DNA from: Streptomyces rubellomurinus
GTDB taxonomy: Bacteria; Actinomycetota; Actinomycetes; Streptomycetales; Streptomycetaceae
Assembly: GCF_000961885.1 (NCBI RefSeq)
Contig: NZ_JZKH01000180.1
Location: 1-5,205 of the forward strand
Reading direction: 5' to 3'
Length of the DNA stretch: 5,205 nucleotides
How positions within the stretch are numbered: the stretch's first letter is position 1; each line of letters starts with the position of its first letter. Below the pieces are notes generated by a model that ran no database searches, was not told the DNA's origin, and saw nothing but the letters and a program-made list of their open reading frames with translations. Shown piece by piece: positions 1 through 5,205 of the stretch. Position numbers and translations under genes: made by a program.

Positions 1-390
1 TTGGAGCAGCTGGTCGCCGGGCACGAGCGGGCGCGTCGGATCGACGTGGACTACGCCTCGCACGGCCCGCACGTCGAGGCGATCCGGGAGGAACTGCTCG
101 GCGCGCTGAGCGGGATCACCCCGCAATCGGGCGACATCCCCTTCCACTCCACCGTGACCGGCGCGCCGATCGACACCGCCGCCCTGGACGCCGCGTACTG
201 GTACACCAACCTGCGGCAGCCGGTGCGCTTCGCCGAGGCCGTCACCGGCCTGCTGGAGCAGGGCCTCGGGGCGTTCGTCGAGATCAGCGCGCACCCGGTG
301 CTCGTCGTCGGGGTCGGCGAGTGCATCGAGCGCGCCGGTGCGGGTGCCGTCGCCCTGGGCACCCTGCGCCGCGACGAGGGCGGGACCGAG
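1..390 (+). other. Acyltransferase (AT) domain, C-terminal part, predicted methylmalonyl-CoA specific
   Basis: Residues 1-130 are the last part of a PKS AT domain, which transfers the extender unit from CoA to the module's ACP. The motif VDYASH (residues 16-21) is present. YASH is the established signature for methylmalonyl-CoA, whereas malonyl-specific ATs carry HAFH, and its His21 corresponds to the catalytic His of the Ser-His dyad. Family sequence continues with a [12 protein letters not shown] stretch (residues 67-78), the HPVL motif (98-101) and GTLRRDEGG (120-128). The nucleophilic Ser (GHSxGE motif) and the upstream specificity positions lie before the window, so activity and substrate choice rest on half of the usual evidence. 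Residue 22 is Gly where YASHS is more usual, a minor difference. Confidence 0.95.
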
Positions 391-3300
391 CAGTTCACCC
401 GCGCGCTCGCCGAGGCCTGGACGCACGGCGTCCCCGTGGACTGGCGGCGCGCCTTCCCGGCCGACGCCCGGACCGTCCAACTCCCCACCTACGCCTTCCA
501 GCGCCGCCGCTACTGGCTGGCGGGCGGCGGCGCCACGGCCGGGGACGCGGCCGGGCTCGGGCTCGCCGCCGCCGGGCACCCGCTGCTCGGCGCGGTCACC
601 CGGCTGGCCGGCGGCGACGGCCTGGTGCTCACCGGCCGCCTCTCCCTGCGCACCCACCCGTGGCTGGCCGACCACGCGGTGGCCGGGACCGTCCTGCTGC
701 CGGGCACCGCCTTCGTGGAACTGGCGATCCGCGCCGGGGACGAGGTCGGCTGCGGCCATCTGGAGGAACTCACCCTGGAGGCGCCGCTGGTGCTCACCGA
801 GCGCGAGGCGGTGCTGCTGCAGGTGCGGGTCGGCGCGCCCGGCCCGGACGGTCGCGGCTCGCTCACCGTCCACTCCCGCACCGAGAGCGCCGACCCCGAC
901 GCCTGGGTCCGGCACGCCAGCGCCACCGTCACGGCCGCGGGTGGCAGCGTGCCCGCGTTCGACCTCGCCGACTGGCCGCCCGCCGGCGCCGAACCCGTCG
1001 ACCTCGACGGCTTCTACGCCCGCCTGGCCGAAACCGGCTACGGCTACGGACCCGCGTTCCAGGGCCTGCGCGCCGTCTGGCGGCGCGGCGCCGAGGTGTT
1101 CGCCGAGGTCGCCCTGCCCGAGCCGGCCCGCGCCGACGCCCGCCGCTTCGGCCTGCACCCCGCCCTGCTCGACGCCGCCCTGCACGGCCTGGCCGCCGGC
1201 GCCCCGGAGACCGGCGCCCCGGAGACCGGCGTCCCGGAGCCGCCGGACGGCCTGCGGCTGCCGTTCTGCTGGAGCGGGGTGACGCTGCTCGCCACCGGCG
1301 CGCCCGCGCTGCGCGTGCACCTCGCCCCGGCCGGCCCGGACGCGGTGAGCATCGCCGTCGCCGACCCGACCGGCCGACCCGTCGCCCACGCCGACTCGCT
1401 GCTCTCCCGCCCGCTGGCCGCCGCCGGGCCGGCCGGCGCCCCGGGCGGCCCCGACGACCTGTACCGGATCGACTGGACACCCGTCCCGACCGCGCCGGGG
1501 CCCGTCACCCGCTGGGCCGTGCTCGGCGAGGACCACGACGGCCTCGCCGCCGCCCTGGGCCTGCCCGGCCACCGGGACCTCGCCGAGCTGCCCGCCGACA
1601 CCGAACTGGTCCTGCTCCCGGCGGCCCGGGCCGCCGACGCCCACACGGCCACCGCCCGGCTGCTGGACCTCGCCCAGCGCTGGCTCGCCGACGAGCGGCA
1701 CCCGGCGGCCCGGCTCGCCGTCCTCACCCGGGGCGCCGTCGCCACCCGGCCCGGCGAGGACGTGACCGACCTCGCGCACGCCGCCGGGTGGGGCCTGCTG
1801 CGGTCCGCGCAGGCGGAGCACCCGGGCCGCTTCCAGCTGCTGGACCTCGACCCGGCCGCCGCACCCGCCGCACCCCTACCGGCTGACCTGGCCGCCGCGC
1901 TGGCCACCGGCGAACCCCAGCTCGCCCTGCGCGACGGCGCCGCCCTCGCCCCCCGGCTGGCCCGGGCCGCCGACGCCGCCCTCACCCCGCCCGCCGGGCC
2001 CGCCTGGCGCCTCGACAGCAGCGGCCCGGGCACGCTGGACGGCCTGGCCCTGCTGCCCGCCCCGCGGGCCCTCGCCCCGCTCGCCCCCGGCCAGGTCCGC
2101 ATCGCCGTCCGCGCCGCCGGCCTCAACTTCAAGGACGTGCTCGGCGCCCTCGGGATGTACCCAGGCGAGGTGACCCTCGGCACCGAGGCCGCCGGCGTCA
2201 TCACCGAACTCGCCCCCGACGTCACGCGCTTCGCGGTCGGCGACCGGGTGCTGGGCATCGTCCCCGACGCGTTCGGCCCGATCGGCGTGGCCGACGCGCG
2301 GATGCTGGCCCGGATCCCGGCCGGCTGGTCCTTCGCCCAGGCCGCAGCCGTCCCGGTCGTCCACCTGACCGCCCGGTACGCCCTCGACGATCTCGCCGCG
2401 CTGCGCCCGGGCGAGTCCGTCCTGGTGCACGCGGCGGCCGGCGGCGTCGGCATGGCCGCCGTCCAACTGGCCCGCCACCTGGGCGCGGAGGTCTACGCGA
2501 CGGCGAGCCCCGGCAAGTGGGACGCCCTGCGGGCCCTCGGGGTCCCGGACGAGCGGATCGCCGACTCCCGCACCCTCGACTTCGAACCCGCCTTCCTCGC
2601 CGCCACCGGCGGCGCGGGCGTGGACGTCGTGCTCGACGCGCTGGCCGGCGAGTTCGTGGACGCCTCACTGCGCCTGCTGCCGCGCGGCGGCCGCTTCGTC
2701 GAGATGGGCAAGGCCGACGTCCGCGACCCCGACCAGGTCGACCTGGAGTTCCCCGGCGTCCGCTACCGCGCGTTCGACCTGATCGAGGCCGGGCCCGAGC
2801 GGGTGGGCCGGCTGCTCGCCGAGACCGTCGACCTGTTCGAGCGGGGCGTGCTCACCCATGCCCCGCTGCGCACCTGGGACGTCCGGCGCGCCCCCGAGGC
2901 CTTCCGGCACATGAGCCAGGCCCGGCACACCGGCAAGCTCGTCCTCACCGTGCCGCGCACCCCCGACCCGGCGGGCACCGTGCTGATCACCGGCGGCACC
3001 GGCACGCTCGGCGGGCTGGTGGCCCGGCACCTGGTGACGGCCCACGGCGTGCGCGAGCTGCTGCTGCTGAGCCGGCAGGGCGAGGCCGCCCCGGGCGCGA
3101 CCGAACTGGTCGCGGAGCTGGAGGAGTTGGGCGCCACGGTGACGGTCGCCCGGTGCGACGCGGCGGACCGGGACGCGCTGGCGGCCGTCCTGGCGGGGCG
3201 CCGGCTGACGGGCGTGGTGCACGCGGCCGGGGTGCTCGACGACGGGACGATCACCTCGCTGACGCCCGAGCGGCTGTCGGCCGTGCTGCGGCCCAAGGCC

Positions 3301-5205
3301 GACGCGGCGCTCCACCTGCACGAACTGACGAAAAGTCAGGACCTGGCGTTCTTCGTACTGTTCTCCTCCGGAGCCGGCGTCCTCGGCGGCACCGGACAGG
3401 GCAACTACGCGGCGGCCAACGCCTTCCTGGACGCGCTCGCCGCCCACCGGCACGCCGGCGGACTGCCGGGCCACTCGCTGGCCTGGGGCCACTGGGAGCC
3501 GGCCAGCGGCATGACCGCCCACCTGGCGGAGGACGACCTCGCCCGGATGCGGCGCGGCGGCGTACTGCCGTTCACCGCCGAGCACGGCCTGGCACTCCTG
3601 GACGCGGCGATCGGGCTCGACCAGCCACTGCTGCTGCCGATTCGGCTCGACCTGCCCGCCCTGCGCGCACGGGCGCGCGGCGCCGAGGGCCCCGGCCTGC
3701 TGCGCGGGTTCGTCCGGACAGCCGCGCGGCGCGCCGCCGCCGGCGACGACCGGGCCGGCGGCTCGGCGCTCGCCCGCGAGCTCGCCGAACACGGCGCGGC
3801 GGAACGGGAGGAACTGCTGCTCGACCTGGTCCGCGGCCACACCGCCACCGTGCTCGGACACGCCGCCCCCGACGCGGTCGAGCCGGCCCGCGCCTTCCGC
3901 GACCTCGGGTTCGACTCGCTGACCGCCGTCGAACTGCGCAACCGGATCGGCGCCGCCACCGGCCTCCGGCTGCCCGCCACGCTGGTCTTCGACCACCCGA
4001 ACCCACTCGCCCTGACCCGCCACCTGCTCGCCGAACTGACCGGCGCCACCGCCCGACAGACCGCGGCTCCGCGCCCGTCCGCAGTGGCGGCCGACGATCC
4101 GGTGGTGATCGTGGGCATGGCCTGCCGCTACCCGGGCGGGGTGTCCTCGCCGGAGGAACTGTGGGAGCTGGTCGCGGGCGGCGTGGACGCGATCGGCGAC
4201 CTGCCGGACGACCGCGGCTGGGACCTGGGGGAGCTGTACGACGCGGACGGAGTACGGCCCGGGACGACGTACACCCGGGCGGGCGGCTTCCTGGCAAACG
4301 CGGCCGGCTTCGACGCGGACTTCTTCGGCATCTCGCCGCGCGAGGCGCTGGCGATGGATCCGCAGCAGCGGCTGCTGCTGGAGACCTCCTGGGAGGCGTT
4401 CGAGCGGGCCGGCCTCGACCCGGCGGCGCTGCGCGGCAGCCGGACCGGCGTCTTCGCGGGCGCCACCAGCTCGGGCTACGGCGGCACCTGGGACGACGCC
4501 CCGGCCGAGGTCGAGGGCTACCTCGGCACCGGCACATCAGGGAGTGTGATCTCCGGGCGGATCTCCTACACCTTCGGCCTGGAGGGCCCGGCCGTCACCG
4601 TGGACACCGCCTGCTCCTCCTCCCTGGTCGCCCTGCACCTGGCCGCGCAGGCACTGCGCGCCGGGGAATGCGACCTGGCCCTGGCGGGCGGCGTGACGGT
4701 GATGCCGACACCCGGCCTCTTCGTGGAGTTCAGCCGCCAGCGCGGCCTGGCCGCCGATGGACGCTGCAAGGCCTTCGCGGCCGACGCGGACGGCTTCGGC
4801 CCGGCCGAGGGCGTGGGCGTCCTGCTGCTGGAGCGGTTGTCGGACGCGGTGCGGGCCGGTCATCGGGTGCTGGCGGTGGTGCGCGGTAGCGCGGTGAACC
4901 AGGACGGTGCGTCGAACGGGTTGACGGCGCCGAACGGTCCGTCGCAGCAGCGGGTGATCGAAGCAGCGCTGGCCGCAGCTGATCTGACGCCCAGCCAGGT
5001 GGACGCGGTGGAGGCGCACGGGACGGGGACGGCGCTGGGCGATCCGATCGAGGCGCAGGCGCTGCTGGCGACGTACGGGCAGGGCCGTGAACTTCCGCTG
5101 TGGCTCGGGTCGGTGAAGTCGAACCTCGGGCACGCGCAGGCGGCGGCGGGGGTGGCGGGTGTGATCAAGATGGTGATGGCGATGCGGCACGGGGTGCTGC
5201 CGCGC
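1..5205 (+). CDS. Modular type I polyketide synthase, internal fragment (AT-DH-ER-KR-ACP + next KS)
   Basis: Frame 1 reads through the entire window (1735 codons) without a stop. The first codon TTG is an internal Leu in the AT domain, not a start, and the end lies inside a KS, so both gene ends are missing. The order is AT (partial), DH, structural KR half, ER, catalytic KR, ACP, then KS (partial). This is the standard order of a fully reducing cis-AT module followed by the start of the next module in the same protein. From known PKS biochemistry the protein is a cytosolic assembly-line enzyme. This module should add a methylmalonyl-derived unit and reduce it completely before passing the chain to the downstream KS. 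All visible catalytic residues are intact, and I see no frameshift, no in-frame TTA codon and no inserted element. The natural product and gene name cannot be assigned from one module. Confidence 0.98.
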   Translation, partial: MEQLVAGHERARRIDVDYASHGPHVEAIREELLGALSGITPQSGDIPFHSTVTGAPIDTAALDAAYWYTNLRQPVRFAEAVTGLLEQGLGAFVEISAHPVLVVGVGECIERAGAGAVALGTLRRDEGGTEQFTRALAEAWTHGVPVDWRRAFPADARTVQLPTYAFQRRRYWLAGGGATAGDAAGLGLAAAGHPLLGAVTRLAGGDGLVLTGRLSLRTHPWLADHAVAGTVLLPGTAFVELAIRAGDEVGCGHLEELTLEAPLVLTEREAVLLQVRVGAPGPDGRGSLTVHSRTESADPDAWVRHASATVTAAGGSVPAFDLADWPPAGAEPVDLDGFYARLAETGYGYGPAFQGLRAVWRRGAEVFAEVALPEPARADARRFGLHPALLDAALHGLAAGAPETGAPETGVPEPPDGLRLPFCWSGVTLLATGAPALRVHLAPAGPDAVSIAVADPTGRPVAHADSLLSRPLAAAGPAGAPGGPDDLYRIDWTPVPTAPGPVTRWAVLGEDHDGLAAALGLPGHRDLAELPADTELVLLPAARAADAHTATARLLDLAQRWLADERHPAARLAVLTRGAVATRPGEDVTDLAHAAGWGLLRSAQAEHPGRFQLLDLDPAAAPAAPLPADLAAALATGEPQLALRDGAALAPRLARAADAALTPPAGPAWRLDSSGPGTLDGLALLPAPRALAPLAPGQVRIAVRAAGLNFKDVLGALGMYPGEVTLGTEAAGVITELAPDVTRFAVGDRVLGIVPDAFGPIGVADARMLARIPAGWSFAQAAAVPVVHLTARYALDDLAALRPGESVLVHAAAGGVGMAAVQLARHLGAEVYATASPGKWDALRALGVPDERIADSRTLDFEPAFLAATGGAGVDVVLDALAGEFVDASLRLLPRGGRFVEMGKADVRDPDQVDLEFPGVRYRAFDLIEAGPERVGRLLAETVDLFERGVLTHAPLRTWDVRRAPEAFRHMSQARHTGKLVLTVPRTPDPAGTVLITGGTGTLGGLVARHLVTAHGVRELLLLSRQGEAAPGATELVAELEELGATVTVARCDAADRDALAAVLAGRRLTGVVHAAGVLDDGTITSLTPERLSAVLRPKADAALHLHELTKSQDLAFFVLFSSGAGVLGGTGQGNYAAANAFLDALAAHRHAGGLPGHSLAWGHWEPASGMTAHLAEDDLARMRRGGVLPFTAEHGLALLDAAIGLDQPLLLPIRLDLPALRARARGAEGPGLLRGFVRTAARRAAAGDDRAGGSALARELAEHGAAEREELLLDLVRGHTATVLGHAAPDAVEPARAFRDLGFDSLTAVELRNRIGAATGLRLPATLVFDHPNPLALTRHLLAELTGATARQTAAPRPSAVAADDPVVIVGMACRYPGGVSSPEELWELVAGGVDAIGDLPDDRGWDLGELYDADGVRPGTTYTRAGGFLANAAGFDADFFGISPREALAMDPQQRLLLETSWEAFERAGLDPAALRGSRTGVFAGATSSGYGGTWDDAPAEVEGYLGTGTSGSVISGRISYTFGLEGPAVTVDTACSSSLVALHLAAQALRAGECDLALAGGVTVMPTPGLFVEFSRQRGLAADGRCKAFAADADGFGPAEGVGVLLLERLSDAVRAGHRVLAVVRGSAVNQDGASNGLTAPNGPSQQRVIEAALAAADLTPSQVDAVEAHGTGTALGDPIEAQALLATYGQGRELPLWLGSVKSNLGHAQAAAGVAGVIKMVMAMRHGVLPR
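391..576 (+). other. Post-AT linker
   Basis: Residues 131-192 connect AT to DH. The segment contains PVDWRRAF (145-152) and the highly conserved post-AT motif [13 protein letters not shown] (161-173), which packs back against the KS-AT unit in PKS structures. A short Gly/Ala-rich stretch then leads to the first conserved DH motif, HPLLG. Nothing unusual is seen. Confidence 0.9.
577..1419 (+). other. Dehydratase (DH) domain
   Basis: Residues 193-473 form a double-hotdog PKS dehydratase, which removes water from the beta-hydroxyacyl-ACP to give the enoyl-ACP. It opens with HPLLG (193-197). The catalytic His225 sits in the HxxxGxxxxP motif (His225, Gly229, Pro234). The [11 protein letters not shown] motif is at 346-356. 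The catalytic Asp391 lies in [10 protein letters not shown] (386-395), with His395 at the position that is usually Gln or His. The His-Asp spacing of 166 residues is close to that of characterised PKS DHs. The terminal LPFCWSGV motif is at 420-427. All key residues are present, so the domain should be active. A loop between the catalytic Asp helix and the LPF motif carries a small in-frame tandem duplication (separate entry). Confidence 0.95.
1198..1239 (+). repeat. 15-bp in-frame tandem repeat (about 2.8 copies) in DH
   Basis: The unit GGCGCCCCGGAGACC occurs at 1198-1212 and again, identical, at 1213-1227. A third partial copy (1228-1239) differs by one base in 12 (GTC for GCC). It encodes Gly-Ala-Pro-Glu-Thr twice and then Gly-Val-Pro-Glu (residues 400-413). 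Because the unit is a multiple of three, the frame is kept. The site is a loop between the catalytic Asp391 segment and the LPFCW motif, where length change should be tolerated. Replication slippage is the simplest origin (inference). Confidence 0.9.
1456..1968 (+). other. Ketoreductase structural subdomain (psi-KR) preceding ER
   Basis: Residues 486-656 form the non-catalytic, truncated Rossmann half of the KR, which in ER-containing modules lies between DH and ER and stabilises the catalytic half. Diagnostic sequences are LYRIDW (487-492), RWAVLG (504-509), WLADER (561-566), [11 protein letters not shown] (572-582) and [21 protein letters not shown] (597-617). No catalytic residues are expected. 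The stretch between RWAVLG and WLADER looks compact for the family. This is an impression from remembered homologues, not an alignment. Confidence 0.9.
2050..2955 (+). other. Enoylreductase (ER) domain, S-type fingerprint (Tyr720)
   Basis: Residues 684-985 are an MDR-superfamily PKS enoylreductase, which uses NADPH to reduce the alpha,beta double bond. The substrate-binding part begins near residue 684 and contains AGLNFKDVL (706-714) and GMYPGE (718-723). The nucleotide-binding motif [11 protein letters not shown] is at 810-820, followed by a typical AEVYATAS strand (829-836). The C-terminal part includes [12 protein letters not shown] (893-904) and [12 protein letters not shown] (972-983). 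Tyr720 occupies the position that, in published work on erythromycin and other ERs, correlates with a 2S methyl (usually Val when 2R). Lys839 and Asp860 are spaced like the Lys/Asp pair proposed as proton-transfer residues in the spinosyn ER. The domain appears active. Confidence 0.95.
2974..3672 (+). other. Ketoreductase (KR) catalytic subdomain, B-type (LDD)
   Basis: Residues 992-1224 form the catalytic short-chain dehydrogenase half of the KR, which reduces the beta-keto group with NADPH. The cofactor loop TGGTGTLGG is at 997-1005. The catalytic set is complete: Lys1099, Ser1123, Tyr1136 and Asn1140, with spacings of 24, 13 and 4 residues as in the erythromycin KR1. The Leu-Asp-Asp motif (1079-1081) marks a B-type KR, and the Trp that marks A-type KRs is absent (Leu1128 there). 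Three residues before GNY, where Pro marks the B2 subtype, there is Thr1131, which favours B1. The hydroxyl is removed later by DH and ER, so its configuration matters mainly for DH compatibility. Two consecutive rare codons (AAA AGT, 3331-3336) lie just before the FFVLFSS strand. Confidence 0.95.
3793..4044 (+). other. Acyl carrier protein (ACP) domain
   Basis: Residues 1265-1348 form a four-helix carrier domain that holds the growing chain on a phosphopantetheine arm. The attachment Ser1306 (nt 3916-3918) lies in [14 protein letters not shown] (1302-1315). The conserved second half follows: [16 protein letters not shown] (1320-1335) and LTRHLLAEL (1338-1346). An Arg/Ala/Gly-rich, probably flexible linker (residues 1225-1264) separates it from KR. 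About 16 residues downstream a new KS begins in the same frame, so the chain is handed on within one polypeptide and no docking domain intervenes. Confidence 0.96.
4093..5205 (+). other. Ketosynthase (KS) domain of the next module, C-terminally truncated by window
   Basis: Residues 1365-1735 are the first 371 residues of a PKS ketosynthase, which accepts the chain from the preceding ACP and performs the next decarboxylative Claisen condensation. It starts with [15 protein letters not shown] (1366-1380). [22 protein letters not shown] (1440-1461) follows. The nucleophile Cys1538 lies in DTACSSS (1535-1541). The two catalytic His residues are His1673 in EAHGTGT and His1711 in KSNLGH. Cys is active-site Cys, not the Gln or Ser of loading-module or inactive KS variants, so this is an elongating KS. 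The Cys-to-His1673 distance of 135 residues matches family members, while His1673 to His1711 is 38, about two shorter than in well-known KSs. The last part, which includes the GTNAHV motif, lies beyond the window. Synonymous codon choice changes sharply inside this domain. Confidence 0.97.

Noticed and set aside
1..3. TTG at base 1 as a start codon
   Set aside because: It sits in the middle of an AT domain, about two thirds of the way through the fold, so the real start is far upstream.
321..1886. 521-codon open frame on the + strand (frame 3), and a 314-codon frame-2 one at 338-1282
   Set aside because: Both give Arg/Pro/Ala-rich protein without recognisable motifs and overlap the AT, DH and psi-KR in frame 1; they are GC-driven shadows.
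1456..1968. Degenerate or inactivated ketoreductase
   Set aside because: The lack of catalytic residues is normal: this is the structural half of the KR, and the catalytic half follows the ER with all key residues intact.
1044..2453. 469-codon antisense open frame
   Set aside because: It is composed of Ser/Ala/Arg/Gly runs, has no family motif, and lies opposite continuous PKS coding sequence.
2665..4023. 452-codon antisense open frame rich in Gly, Gln, Val and Glu
   Set aside because: It looks more protein-like than other shadows, but its composition is what the reverse complement of codons such as CTG, CAC, GCC and GAC yields, and it has no recognisable domain. It lies exactly opposite conserved ER, KR and ACP sequence.
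4045..4092. Possible gene boundary or docking domain between ACP and KS
   Set aside because: The frame continues with no stop, start or ribosome binding site, and the linker is only about 16 residues, typical of an intra-protein module junction.
2517..4889. 790-codon open frame on the + strand (frame 3)
   Set aside because: The translation is a low-complexity Arg/Gly/Pro/Ala-rich sequence with no domain motifs. It overlaps intact ER, KR, ACP and KS domains in frame 1. Long alternative open frames are expected in very GC-rich DNA because stop codons are rare.

Overview
The whole window is the interior of one very large protein-coding gene on the + strand: a modular (cis-AT) type I polyketide synthase (PKS). 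Frame 1 is open from base 1 to base 5205 (1735 codons) with no start or stop inside the window, so the gene runs off both ends. The DNA is extremely GC-rich, with third codon positions almost always G or C, and the domain sequences resemble actinomycete macrolide or polyether-type synthases. A Streptomyces, Kitasatospora or related actinomycete is the natural guess, but the species cannot be named from this sequence.

Layout (nt): C-terminal part of an acyltransferase, AT (1-390); post-AT linker (391-576); dehydratase, DH (577-1419); structural half of the ketoreductase (1456-1968); enoylreductase, ER (2050-2955); catalytic ketoreductase, KR (2974-3672); acyl carrier protein, ACP (3793-4044); short intra-protein linker; ketosynthase, KS, of the NEXT module (4093-5205, truncated at the window edge). 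There is no intergenic DNA, RNA gene, mobile element or CRISPR array, and I see no promoter or terminator; none would be expected inside such a gene.

How it works: the AT carries the YASH motif typical of methylmalonyl-CoA selection, so the module should load a methylmalonyl extender on its ACP. The upstream KS (outside the window) would condense it with the growing chain. KR, DH and ER all keep their recognisable catalytic residues, so the beta-keto group should be reduced fully to a methylene, leaving an alpha-methyl, fully saturated two-carbon unit. A Tyr at the ER stereo-fingerprint position predicts a 2S methyl. The chain then passes from the ACP to the KS at the end of the window, which lies in the same polypeptide, so the protein contains at least two modules.

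This is a canonical assembly-line module, and I found no evidence of an undescribed system. Points worth a second look are an abrupt change in synonymous codon choice inside the KS (possible gene conversion between modules), a small in-frame tandem duplication in the DH, stereochemical fingerprints in the ER and KR, and a shortened KS loop.
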